Program-made: the position numbers and the translations under genes
Shown here: piece after piece, positions 49,400 to 60,112 of the stretch
How positions within the stretch are numbered: the first letter of the stretch is position 1
How the letters are laid out: the number at the start of each line of letters is the position of its first letter
Notes under the pieces: generated by a model
What the model was told of the DNA's origin: nothing
What the model saw: only the letters and a program-made list of their open reading frames with translations
Database searches by the model: none
Source: Cryptomeria japonica
Taxonomy: Eukaryota > Streptophyta > Pinopsida > Cupressales > Cupressaceae
Direction: 5' to 3'
Assembly (NCBI RefSeq): GCF_030272615.1
Contig: NC_081413.1
Location: forward strand, 717,857,867 to 717,921,866
DNA: 64,000 bases

Positions 49400-49690
49400 T
49401 TGTACCACTTAATTCGTGCTTATTTCTGTACATAAACCCATTAGGAAGCATGAGTTTTTGCATATAAGCTTGCCCGAATATTTTACAGTTATTTTTCATC
49501 AAGAGTCCCTCAGGAGCTGGCAGATCCTACTTTCATACTTTAATTTTGTTTTCTCAAAGGACAATCCTAAAAATCCATGCATTGCAAATGACTTTTTACA
49601 CTTTTGTTGGTTGTGGTGGCATCACAGAGATTTTACATCAATAAATGAAGAACATGCCAATGCTTTTAATGCAACAGTAGAAGTCTATCT
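49400..49690 (+). pseudogene. CWC22: Second CWC22 fragment in inverted orientation
   Basis: On the plus strand, TCATCAAGAGTCCCTCAGGAGCTGGCAGA-like sequence (49,497-49,525) matches the LLQELAEW segment of the neighbouring CWC22 copy. AAGGACAATCCTAAAAATCC (49,557-49,576) to about 49,675 matches [21 protein letters not shown] through NMPRLVMQ. The fragment is more diverged than the main copy and is broken into several frames. It lies head to head with the start of the main copy. The left limit at about 49,400 is approximate. Confidence 0.7.
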
Positions 49691-50965
49691 CTTATTCAAT
49701 ATCTCTAGTGAAACCCCCATGATCTTTTGTTGGAGTAGAATTTGTTATATTCTAGAAAGGGTCTTGTCCTTTGTTGATGGGATATTCATCTACCTCAAGA
49801 AATAACTATTCTTTTCTCAAACAAGAAGTGGAACTAAATAAAGATCTAGCACCATAAAATGAATCCTCAAAAGGATTACTATAGCTAGTTTTGGTAGATA
49901 ATGATCTAGGTAAAATACTAATGTGGCTTTAGGAAACATTATGTACTAGCTTAGCATAATCTAACAACTTTGGTGTGACATGCTACATCCAATTAAGTCT
50001 CCATCGGTATCTCTATTGTGTTTATGGATTGGGATTCAATGTACTCTTTTTATACACATATGTTACTTTCAACTGAGGAGGTTTGTATGTAATTGTCTTT
50101 CTATTGTATCCCTATTTCAAGAATCTCTTCTATCAAAAAATCATTTGTTGTAAGTTGTACAAGTGGAAGCTTGAACATGCCTTCCATGCTAGCATTTTTG
50201 ATACGTTCAACACCATCTTGTGCAACAAATCTTTAGAACTCCACTATCTCATTGAAGAGTGAGTAGTAGGGACAATCTAGGACACTTACAAAGGTTTTGC
50301 AAGAGAGATAAATAGGCCTAAATATTATGGCTTAATAATGATCAATAGGTAAACAGATAAGAAACTCTCAATATCAAAATGACTTTCTCAATTGTTTTTA
50401 CTAGAAATGGATAGATCTACTAATAATGGCTTTATGACTATATGTCAACTTTAAACTCAATCCAAGAAGAGCTAGAACTAATATGCGATATCTAGATTTA
50501 TGATCTCTATAATATAGAAATCCCATAATTATGTTTTCATGCATCTATACCACAACACAAACATCATGCTATTGTTAAGCCATAGCAATTGATATCCTAA
50601 TTATAGAATGTGAAATATGCACATAACTATGAATAAAGATTAAGAAAAACAAAGAAAGATGCTTATTGCAAACATAAATGACTAATGGACAAGAATTGAA
50701 TTCATTGTAGATAGTTTTGAATATCAAATTCACTTATTTGTGTTCATTTAGTAACTCATGTACTTGTGGCCAACTATTTATCTCTTTCATGAATTAAATA
50801 GTTATTAATAACATTAAATGGCCGAGTAATTATGTTTTAGTTGAAATTGAAAATAAAATATTTTATTTCAGGACAACTCACACTATTCCCTATCATATTT
50901 TAGACTCTCGGTTTTGTTAGTAGTGGTTTGATGTCTTTGGCACTGATCATTGTATTTCTTTAGTT
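49691..50965. other. AT-rich non-coding stretch; candidate CACTA terminus near its right end
   Basis: No ORF or RNA gene is visible. The sequence at 50,907-50,925, read on the minus strand, is CACTACTAACAAAACCGAG, a plausible CACTA terminus. No second copy was found on the left side of the transposon. Confidence 0.35.
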
Positions 50966-51149
50966 ACATTTGCTAGCGTATTCCCAGCCTATGCCAAAAT
51001 GGGAGCTTTGAAACAGGGTATGGACATCCATCAAAGAATAAAAGATAGAGGAATTTTGTCAGATGTAGTTGCAACTGCTCTGTTAGCATGTATGCAAAAT
51101 GTGGAAGCATAGTCAAGGCATGGGAACTGTTTGATGGATTGCCTCAAAG
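50966..51149 (+). pseudogene. PLS-type PPR gene fragment, part 1 (interrupted by element E)
   Basis: The frame TFASVFPAYAKMGALKQGMDIH then RIKDRGILSDVV is typical of plant PLS-class pentatricopeptide repeat proteins, which bind organellar RNA. A frameshift near 51,083 separates this from the MYAKCGS-like continuation, which runs on to GLPQ at the insertion site. Removing element E and one CAAAG copy joins it in frame to the part at 59,103. Confidence 0.85.
51145..51149. repeat. Target-site duplication, left copy (CAAAG)
   Basis: CAAAG directly before the LTR TG at 51,150 equals 59,098-59,102 directly after the other LTR. It lies in the PPR reading frame. Confidence 0.93.
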
Positions 51150-52298
51150 TGTTAGGCCCAATATGGAAAGCTAATGTACTGAGAGGGGAGGGGTGAATCA
51201 GTACTCCAAAACCTTTCTTGAATAATAACCTTACTGTTATGCATAAACAGAATAGCGTAGTAACATAAAATAAAGTTAAAACAAACAGATAACAATCATA
51301 CATGATTCACTCCATAACACATATATTTTGGTTACACAGAAACTCTTGGTTAGAGAGAAAAACTGCGGTGGGGATGGCACCCACAACTTCACTACTACAA
51401 TAATAAAGAATGCTCAGTTAGAGCTACATTTAGCTATTTCTGATAGCTTGTCTTATTAGGAGTAACAAGATCTATTAGATCTACCTTGCTAAAGGATTTT
51501 ACAACATTTATTCTGAATGTTGCACCTGGTTAGAGGCTTTACAATTTATAGACTTGGTTAGAGTCTTTTACCCTGTTAAAGGTTTCTCTTTCAACTTCAC
51601 AATATTACAATAAAATCATTACAAACATCTGCAACTTTACATCTGAAATGTTATAGCAGATTCTATGTGCTCAGGATAAGATTACCTTGCTTATAGCATA
51701 CCTCGGTAACCCATATAATAACTCGGTAAACCCTTCTATTTACTCTATTCTTATATTGTTCTCTGAAAACCTTCTTGGTGACCTCTGTGTCTCTGTAATA
51801 GTCTTCCTTCATGCATACATACACTTCAATAATGTTGTATATATAGATCTCTTAAAACGGTGATCCAATTCATTGCTTCGATCTTACAAACAAGATTCCT
51901 TGAATGAATAACTAAACAAAATATTTCATTGGTTAGATTGACCTCGCAATCATACACATTCTTCTAGTGCAATTTCCAATGTAATAACGGTTAGATGTGC
52001 CTTGATCTTGTAGCACGTTTTCATATGCATTTCCAGGTTCAATGTATCTGGTAACACATTTCACCCGATGAATATCAACTTGGTGTGTTAACTTTACTAC
52101 TCGGTAGCCATAAAAAGATACTCGGTAGATAGCTTGGTGTATACTACGTTCTGTGACTGCTTTCTTTTGTAACCGACTAGACTGTGCATACCAACTTCTC
52201 TGTTTATACCGATTGCATGATTTGGTAGTGCTAACCGACTAGAATATATAGTATGACTTTGAATATAAAAACTAATGGCAACTTGATAAGTAGTAACA
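51150..52298 (-). repeat. Element E 3' LTR
   Basis: It runs TGTTAGGCCC to AGTAACA, 1,149 bp, and is the same length as the partner at 57,949. It contains the TACTGAGAGGGGAGGGGTGAATCAGTA hairpin at 51,177-51,203 and, on the minus strand, a GATCTATATATAC TATA box near 51,840. Confidence 0.93.
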
Positions 52299-52639
52299 AT
52301 CTCCCCTTTTGACATTAGTTGAGATGTCTGACAAAAACTACTTTCAAAGTCATAACTCAAAAATGTATATACTTTGCAAAATGACTACACTTGACAATAT
52401 ATACAATAGTCAATGAAATAGTATATGTAGATATACTCCCCTTATCATTATTCAGTATATAACTCGAATTTTGCATGCTCGGTTCTATTCTATGCTTGTG
52501 TTCTCTGCTTGCTCTACTCGGTATACTCCCCTGTATACAATACTCAAAATTGTATTACCAAAACTATATCACTCTCCAAATATAGTATATTAATCCCCTT
52601 ATGTAGTATTACTCCCCTTTTTTGACAAACATCAAAAAC
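52299..52639 (-). mobile_element. Element E polypurine tract and 3' untranslated region
   Basis: ATCTCCCCTTTTGACATTAG at 52,299 is the complement of the PPT AAAAGGGGAGAT, directly beside the LTR. Further CTCCCCTTATC and CTCCCCTTTTTTGAC words occur at 52,436 and 52,612. There is no ORF. Confidence 0.8.
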
Positions 52640-55600
52640 TTAATTTCCATCTGAGGGCGGTAACTGATCAAAAATAGATTTATACTTGTTCTGGGCATCG
52701 ATGAGTGCGACTGAGAGTGCATCCTTTACACTTTCCATTAAAGAGTTTTGTGCTTGAATATCAACCAATAGTGATATTAAGCCATCAAGAGTGTTGCCCT
52801 CTTGTGTAGTAGATAGGCGTGTAGCTCGGTTAATCTGCTCTTGAACTAATGAGAGATGAGGAAGGAATAATGTCTGGAGGGTCATTATATCCATCCTAAT
52901 CTTATGCTCTTCATTTCTGAGTTCTAACTATTGAGCCATGAGCTATTGAAGCTGAGTATAAAAATTCTGAACTGAATTAGGCTCAGTGGTCAACTTAGTT
53001 GAGAGATTGGTGATCTCTTTCTCAATTGCATCAGTTTTATTCTTGATATCTTTAATGAATAAGGAAAATGTACAAAGTTTCTGAAATAAATAAAGAATAT
53101 GCTTGAGTTGAGGGGACAAATCAGCAATGAATTTGACAAGCTTTACTTTCCCTATAGCGAGAACTTTTTGTACTTCTTCTATCATCTTTGCAGTAAGCTC
53201 TTTATCTTTTAGCTTGGTCAAGTACTCAGATGCATCAACTCTAGATGTTTCTATTTGAGTAAGGAGTTCATCCAGTTGAATGTGGATGGCTGCATTGGTT
53301 GACACTGTTGTTGAAGCTAGCATATATGTTAGTAGTGTCTTTACCTTCTGTGGTACTTTATTCTTCTTTTGAATGGCCAATTGTTTTTCTTGTTCGGCCT
53401 TTGCTTTGCATAGTTCACTAAAATCAATAAGTGCTTGCCCTTTTAATTTTGAGATATCCACATTGGGCAACACTATCGGTTTAGTTAAATCAACTTTGAA
53501 ACTATGCTTTCTCACCTTCTTCTCTTTACCTGTGGTCGGTTGTACTAAGACAAGTGCTTGTGAGGCTTGCTGACCCTCGGTAGGTTGCTCGATAGATGCA
53601 ACACTTTGGTCGGTTCCTGTAGCCGTTGTGGTGTCTTTGGGTGTCTTGGTACTAGGGGTCTCAGCTGTAACATTTTCAGTGCTTGAGACGTCTGATTTTT
53701 AGTTGTATCTTCTACTGCTTCAGACTTGTGACCTTTGGTGCCTTGTTCTGTATCCTTAGGAGCTTCAATAGAGATAGGTGGCTTGACTAGCGGATAAGGC
53801 TGAACTTGTTCTAAGACAGATTCACTAGATACAAATTTTACATAGGTAGTGCCTTCTATCATTTCCTGCTCCGGTGCTTTTGCATCCATGACATCTTCAT
53901 CAATTTGAATAGTGTCAACCGGGTCCTACTTGGTAGCATCGGAACCTTGCTCGATGACATCAACAATTTCAACTTGAGATTGTTCACCGACATCCTTTAT
54001 TTTGAAGATTTCCTGCCACTTGGATTTTGTCTCATTTTCTACATCAATGTATAGCCCATTCATCAATTCTAAGGCTCTTTGTTTGACAAGAAATTTAGAA
54101 TTGTATGTTGTCAAATGCTCTTTAATTTCTACTACAGACATATCAGGAAATAGATGGACTAGACTTCTTTCTCTTATTTGTTTCTCTGAGTCCATTGCAT
54201 ATTTCCATCTGTTATCAATATGTAAGTATAATTCACTTGGAAGTGACTTTACTAGTTCTAATGGAGCTCGCTGAAACTTTAGAAGTGTGCAGATGACAAC
54301 TTCTTCAATTTGTCGCTTCTCATCATTATTCCTACTCTCATACTTGACATATATAAATCCTGCAAATCCACCATATTCTTTAAGATTGGCACAAAAGTTT
54401 TCAACACTATGAATATTTACCTTCTTCTTTTTACAATCTGAAATTTGTTTGCATCATCGGATTCTGTATCACTAGACTCTTTTGCTAGAATGAGTCTCCA
54501 AGTAGATTTCTTGTAGGTCTTGGTTATCTTGGGTGCAGTAACACTCTTTTGTTTCTTACTTGGTGATACAACTAATGCTCTAGTGTTAGGTCTCTTTGTT
54601 GGTGGAGTCGGTAGGGTCTTTGAAATGTCCTGTTTATTTCTTTTCAAAACTTTACCCTTAGGCAACTCGGTACTTAATGTTATTGCTGCCTCTTGAGCTT
54701 CTGATTCCTCTTCAGTAATGGAAAGAGTGCCTTTGACAGGTGTAGAGGAGGATTCTTCTCTGAATTTCTCAGATAAAACCTTTATCATATTTGTAGCCTT
54801 TCTTATAGCCTTGGGTACTACAATGCTCATTTTTACTTTTTCTTTCACCTCTTCATAAATTCCATATCTTAGTTCGGTAGCATGCCTTGGAAATGAAAGA
54901 TAGGCATCAATTTGTTGTTGTGTGATATCATATTCAATCTCATAACCCATTGGTGGCAAATATTGAGTCCTTGGTTCAACAACATTCACATAACAGTAAT
55001 CGGTGTCTACCTCAAAACATATATCATCCTTATATTTCTCTACCAGCTGTGGAGGAATCCGGTACCTGTTGTGCATCTTCTCTTGAAATTTGCTGAAATA
55101 GTCATCCATGATATCATTAAAATTATCTCCCAATTTCTTGATAAAATCATTGATTTGATGGGTGATAGGTCGGTGTAGCTCCCAAACTACTTACCGATTG
55201 AGGGAAAGAACTTCTCAAAGTAGAAAAACATGAATACAAGAAGTGAACCAAACTTCAATTTATTTGCCGAGTTGTTCTTCTTCAGCTTCCTTATTATGTT
55301 CAGGTTCTCAAACAAGTTCTTCAATAGTACTTCACATAAATCTACTTTCATTCCCCTTTTCACTATTTTATAGGCTAAGTCAACTGCGGCACATGGTACA
55401 CTATTTTCCCTTGTTGATTGGAAGAAACATTAACCAATTACTCTAATTGCAAACTTAAGTTCTGCATTAGTAACATTGTTCAATTTCAGTCCTCGGTAAT
55501 TAGATTCTACTCCAGTTAGACTGATTAACTCCTTCTGTGATATCATTTTCTGTGCTCGTGCATTATCATAGATAGGATACCCGGTGATCACATGAATGAT

Positions 55601-55989
55601 TTCCTTGGTGATTTTGAATGGTTGCTCCTCTAGCCACATAAAATCATCATGAACTCTACTTAAAACAAACTTAACCCACTGGGGTTGAACACATGGGGAT
55701 AGGCTAGGGCTTCAGTTAATCCCTTGATTTTGATATGCTCGTACTTGCTATCCATTTTGCCATCGGTACAAAGTTCATCATATGTGTCACTATTCTCAAC
55801 ATGACCGAGTTCTTCAACACGACATTTGGTGAAGAATCTAACATCTTCTACTAACAAGACTTGATCCGGGATGAGTGAAAATGTAGTTTTGTCATCCGGT
55901 TCAAAGGCGACTTTAGGAGTCAAAGAGTACTTCACCGAGGGCTTCTCCACATTCTTGACAACTACGGGATCTTGGATCTTGGGTGCCAT
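52640..55989 (-). pseudogene. Element E ORF2: large protein of unknown function
   Basis: I do not recognise this protein. Its ATG at 55,989 gives MAPKIQDPVV; copy A also starts MAP from ATGGCACCC. The first third (55,989-55,430) includes FMWLEEQPFKITKEIIHVITGYP. A middle part (55,133-54,417) carries a basic C-terminus FQIVKRRR and a Ser/Thr/Lys-rich stretch, possibly nuclear targeting. The region 54,195-53,545 is Glu-rich with VVEIKEHLTTYNSKFLVKQR. The last third (53,515-52,640) is Lys/Glu/Leu-rich and probably coiled coil. Frames change at several points, so roughly 1,100 codons can be followed but not as one ORF. No enzymatic motif is visible. Its overall plan (aromatic head, helical tail) resembles copies A and B, but I cannot show sequence homology by eye beyond the start. 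Confidence 0.55.
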
Positions 55990-56079
55990 TGTAGATTTCA
56001 GGTAAAAACTTAGCAAACTATCCTTAGGGTTTGACGGTTTACAAACAACTGATGCTTCACACTCAGTAGATAATAGCAA

Positions 56080-56535
56080 TTTGACTAGATCAAAAACTAG
56101 CCTAACAGTGTGATGAGATTTGATGTAAATACCTTGAAATTCGCTCTGAATGAAGTTTGATCACCTTGATTCTCTTTGCTCTACTCTCTTGAAAACTTGG
56201 TGAATGAAAATGACCGCGAAAATACCTTTAAGTACACAAAATACCTTATCGGGCTCTGTGCGAGTTAGGTCAAAACATTAAATGCACTCAGTTCACCTTT
56301 AACCAATTTACTCCTTTTTTTTCATTTTAACCAAGTAACCAAATTTCTTTCATTTACCAACTTGACAGGCTTCCTGTATACACCGACTTGACAGGTTTTC
56401 TATAAAGTACTTTTGATAGAATTTCAAACTTTCTAATGCATCTTAACTATGCAGATTTTGAATTTTGTACATAATAGAATAGGAACTGTTATGATTTAAC
56501 CTTTAGAGAATGCAGTCCCTTCATACCTTTTCTGA
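56080..56535 (-). other. Spacer between ORF1 and ORF2 with promoter/leader-like sequence
   Basis: On the minus strand it reads as an AT-rich stretch, then ATTTTCGCGGTCATTTTC, then GCGAATTTCAAGGTATTTAC, which looks like an exon end and 5' splice site, about 130 bp before the ORF2 ATG. Copies A and B have similar splice-donor-like words upstream of their ATGs. ORF2 may therefore have its own leader. This is inference. Confidence 0.3.
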
Positions 56536-57887
56536 TTAATTTGGAATAGGTGCACCTAACTTGGTAGGTAAGGTGCTTTCTTCATCTGACATGATTTCCT
56601 TCTTTTTCCAAATCATCTTAAATTTTTCTTTTATCTCTTCAGTGTCTCTTCTAGGTTGATCTCTACAATCACCAGCTAAATGTCCAGCTTCGTGACAATG
56701 AAAACATGCCATACCAGGATTTCTCTGTGATCTTCGGTTGTTCATTCCAAACCTTATAAAACAATTGGCACTAATATGTCCATATCTTCCACAACATTTG
56801 CACCATATCCTTGTATTATAATCCCATAGTACTGCTGCATATTATCAGTAAGGATCTGTGTGAGTTCGGTAACCTCTAGTGTTTGCTCGGTGTGGACACC
56901 GCATGTAGTTCTTTTGCTTAGACCAGCACTTCTCGGTACTATGTCCATATCTATTGCAGTTTCTACAAACCCTTTGAATTTTGCCTTCTGATAGTTGTTA
57001 ACAGACTTTGTCCTACATTGATTAGATGTGTGACCATATTTATTGCAATTGTAACAATATCCATTGGACTTAGTGATATTCGGTTGCTTACCTTTTCTAA
57101 TCTGGCATATGTTGGCATTATGACCTTGATTTCCACAGTAGTAGCAAATAGGCTTCTTCCTTTTGAAGTTATTCCTGTTTCCAGCTTGCTTTGATGATTA
57201 TCCTCTCTCAGTAGTATGAATTCCTTTCTCGGTTGATTCTTTTCCTTTGTAACCGAGTCTTGCATCTTTGTTGGGTCTTCTTGTATTCAATTGCTCATCC
57301 AACATCTTTGATGCATCATAACTCTTCTTCAATGTTTCTTTGGATTTCTTCTTTGTTTCAAGTTCATCAGTCAACCTTAATACTTCAAGTTTTAATGCTT
57401 GATTTTCATCATTCTTTAGAATTGCTTCATGATGTGCATAACCTAGTTGATCTGTCATATTTTGTTGAATCCCAGTTAACCTTATGATTTCATTATTCTT
57501 ATCAGATACTAAGACTTCAAGTTGTTGTTTCTCTCTTTGTAGATCTCTTGCTTTATCCTCTACTGTCCTCAATGCATCTAGATTTTCAGTCATCTATGTA
57601 CTGAAATGTTCATGTTCTCTTTTCATTGCTTTTAGTTGATCAGCCAATGCTTTGTTCTTTTCTTTCAATACTCCAATCATTTCTTCAATCTCTTCAGATT
57701 TACTATTCTCAGATGATGTCTCAATTTGCTCCACTAACTCTTGAGAATCCTGCAAGTCATCAGATAATCTTCTTCTTACTTTCAAAGATTTTTGCATTTG
57801 CCTTTGCATGTCTGCAATCACTTGATTTGCATGATCCAGCTCTTCTTGTAGATACACAATCCTTTGAGATTGTTTATAGCCTTCCAT
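56536..57887 (-). pseudogene. Element E ORF1: coiled-coil protein with five CCHC zinc knuckles
   Basis: The ATG at 57,887 lies only about 50 bases from the PBS, where gag normally starts. The first ~230 codons (MEGYKQSQRIVYLQEELDHA onward) are Glu/Lys/Gln/Leu-rich with heptad spacing, a long coiled coil. A TAG lies at about 57,595. Then come five CX2CX4HX4C knuckles: CYYCGNQGHNANIC (57,146-57,105), CYNCNKYGHTSNQC (57,056-57,015), CRNCNRYGHSTEKC (56,967-56,926), CKCCGRYGHISANC (56,802-56,761) and CFHCHEAGHLAGDC (56,706-56,665). All zinc ligands are intact. A one-base shift separates knuckles 2 and 3, and tandem stops lie between 3 and 4. The usual UBN2-type copia gag core is absent. It probably packages RNA as a gag-like protein. 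Confidence 0.8.
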
Positions 57888-57934
57888 TGATAAGATCTTT
57901 TCTTTAGGTAGTTAAACCCTTTTCCAAGATTCAA

Positions 57935-57946
57935 GCTCTGATACCA
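57935..57946 (-). other. Element E primer binding site
   Basis: GCTCTGATACCA on the plus strand is the complement of TGGTATCAGAGC, the initiator-Met tRNA primer site of plant copia elements. It lies two bases from the 5' LTR at 57,949. Confidence 0.92.
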
Positions 57947-57948
57947 AT

Positions 57949-59097
57949 TGTTAGGCCCAATATGGAAAGCTAATGTACTGAGAGGGGAGGGGTGAATCAG
58001 TACTCCAAAACCATTCTTGAATAATAACCTTACTATTATGCATAAACAGAATAGTGCAGTAACATAAAATAAAGTTAAAACAAACAGATAACAATCATAC
58101 ATGATTCACTCCATAACACATATATTTTGGTTACGCAGAAACTCTTGGTTAGAGAGAAAAATTGCAGTGGGGATGCCACCCACAACTTCACTACTGCAAT
58201 AATAAAGAATGCTCGGTTAGAGCTACATTTAGTTATTTCTGATAGCTTACCTTGTTAGGAGTAACAAGATCTATTAGATCTACCTTGCTAAAGGATTTTA
58301 CAACATTTATTCTGAATGCTACACCTGGTTAGAGGCTTTACAATTTATAGACTTGGTTAGAGTCTTTTACCCTGTTAAAGGTTTCTCTTTCAACTTCACA
58401 ATATTACAATAAAATCATTACAAACATCTGCAACTTTACATCTAAAATGTTATAGCAGATTCTATGTGCTCAAGATAAGATTACCTTGCTTATAGCATAC
58501 CTCGGTAACCCATATAGTAACTCGGTAAACCCTTCTATTTACTCTATTCTTTGATTGTTCTCTGAAAACCTTCTTGGTGACCTCTATGTCTCTGTAACAG
58601 TCTTCCTTCATGCATACATACACTTCAATAATGTTGTATATATAGATCTCTTAAAACGGTGATCCAATTCATTGCTTCAATCTTACAAACAAGATTCCTC
58701 AAATGAATAACTAAACAAAATATTTCATTGGTTAGATTGACCTCGCAATCATACACAATCTTCTAGTACAATTTCCAATGTAATAATGGTTAGATGTGCC
58801 TCGATCTTGTAACATGTTTTCATATGCATGTCCAGGTTCAATGTATCTAGTAACACATTTCACTTGATGAATATCAACTCGATGTGTTAACTTTACTGCT
58901 TGGTAGCCATAAAAAGATGCTCGGTAGACAACTCGGTGTATACTGCATTCTGTGATTGCTTTCTTCTGTAACCGACTAGATTGTTCATATCGACTTCTCT
59001 ATTTATACCGACTACATGATTCGGTAGTGCTAATCAACTAGAATATATAGTATGACTTTGAATATAAAAACTAATGGCAACTTGATAAGCAGTAACA
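57949..59097 (-). repeat. Element E 5' LTR
   Basis: It runs TGTTAGGCCC to AGTAACA, 1,149 bp, and is collinear with 51,150-52,298. It holds the same hairpin (57,976-58,002) and TATA box (about 58,638 on the minus strand). Confidence 0.93.
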
Positions 59098-59102
59098 CAA
59101 AG
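59098..59102. repeat. Target-site duplication, right copy (CAAAG)
   Basis: It equals 51,145-51,149 and follows the LTR terminus TAACA directly. Confidence 0.93.
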
Positions 59103-59754
59103 AAATGTGGTTTCCTGGACTGTAATGATTGCCAGATATGCACAAAATGGATTTTTTGAGAAGGCTTTAGAAACTTTCAAGAAAATGCAATCAGTAGGTG
59201 TAAAGCCAAATTCCACGACCATTGCTACTATCCTCCCTACCTATGCCAAAATGGGAGATTTGGAACAGGGTATGGACATTCATCGAAGCATAAAGGATAG
59301 AGGAATTTTGTCAGATGTTGTAGTTGCAACTACCCTGGTAGACATGTATGCAAAATGTGGAAGAATAGACAAGGCACGTGGACTATTTGATAGAATGCCT
59401 AAAAGAAATGTTGTCTTGTGGACTACAACGATTACTAGATATGCACAAAATGGATTTGTCGAAAAGGCTTTAGACACTTTCATGCAAATGAAATTGGAAC
59501 TCATAAAGCCAAATTCCACAACCTTTGGCAGCATCCTCCCTGCCTGTGCAAAAATGGGAGCTTTGGAATAGGGTATCGACATCCATCAAAGCATAATGGA
59601 TAGAGGAATTTTTTTAGGTGTTGTACTTGCAAATTCCCTTCTTGACATGAATGCAAAATGTGGAAACATGGACAAGGCTTGTGAATTGTTTGATACGATG
59701 CCGCAAAGAGATGTATATTTTTGCAACATGAAAGTAAAAACTATGGCAATTTGA
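59103..59754 (+). pseudogene. PLS-type PPR gene fragment, part 2
   Basis: About 215 codons of tandem PPR units: VVSWTVMIARYAQNGFFEKA, SVGVKPNSTTIATILPTYAK, VVATTLVDMYAKCGRIDKA, RNVVLWTTTITRYAQNGF, then KPNSTTFGSILPACAKMGAL. A TAG at 59,569 and degraded sequence after CELFDTMPQRDV end it at 59,754. There is no DYW/E tail. The repeats are very similar to each other (YAQNGF-x2-KAL-x-TF occurs twice), as in land-plant PLS PPR families. No start codon or transit peptide is present, so this is a fragment. Confidence 0.9.
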
Positions 59755-60112
59755 ATCTACCTCCTACGCAGGATTGCAAGCAATGCCACAAATGCCTTCG
59801 ACATAGGTTTGATGTTCTTGGGGGTTGAAGTCACCATGGATGCCTACACAGGATTGTAATGTTCACAAACGAATTTCCCTCTTCCTTTTTTTTTAAGTAA
59901 TGGCCCTTGTTGTCGGCATTATGATGAACTTGAGCACTTTTTTGAAAAAAAGAAAATTCTCATTGCTAATGCCTTCTTCGTTGAAAACAAATGGGAAATT
60001 TTTGTTGGAATTACGATGAACATAGGCATTTTTTCAAAAAAAATCAAATCTGGCCACAATATACCTTCTCCATCAGAAACCTCAGTTGGAAATCTAGTCC
60101 AAATGTATTAGT
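59755..60112. other. Non-coding right edge of the block splitting element D, with a degenerate tandem duplication
   Basis: A block of ~50 bp, GGCATTATGATGAACTTGAG followed by A/T-rich runs (about 59,917), recurs as GGAATTACGATGAACATAGG at about 60,008, spaced ~91 bp. CCTAC(G/A)CAGGATTG also occurs twice (59,764 and 59,843). GTTGGAAATC (60,085-60,094) is the inverted match to the left junction. There is no gene. Confidence 0.45.

Larger units (their letters stand above)
51150..59097 (-). mobile_element. Element E: complete non-autonomous LTR retrotransposon without pol
   Basis: The element is 7,948 bp, with two 1,149 bp LTRs, a 5 bp target duplication (CAAAG), a Met-tRNA PBS and a clean PPT. 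The interior encodes a coiled-coil/five-zinc-knuckle protein (ORF1) and a long second ORF (ORF2). No protease DSG, integrase, FVDD or RNase H motif was seen in any frame. It would need enzymes in trans. The ORFs carry several stops and frameshifts, so this copy is probably dead. By eye, LTR divergence is about 4% over the first 335 bp. Confidence 0.9.

Noticed and set aside
49416-49805. Plus-strand ORF of 129 codons as a novel gene
   Set aside because: Its recognisable part is a decayed CWC22 C-terminal fragment; the rest is chance open frame.
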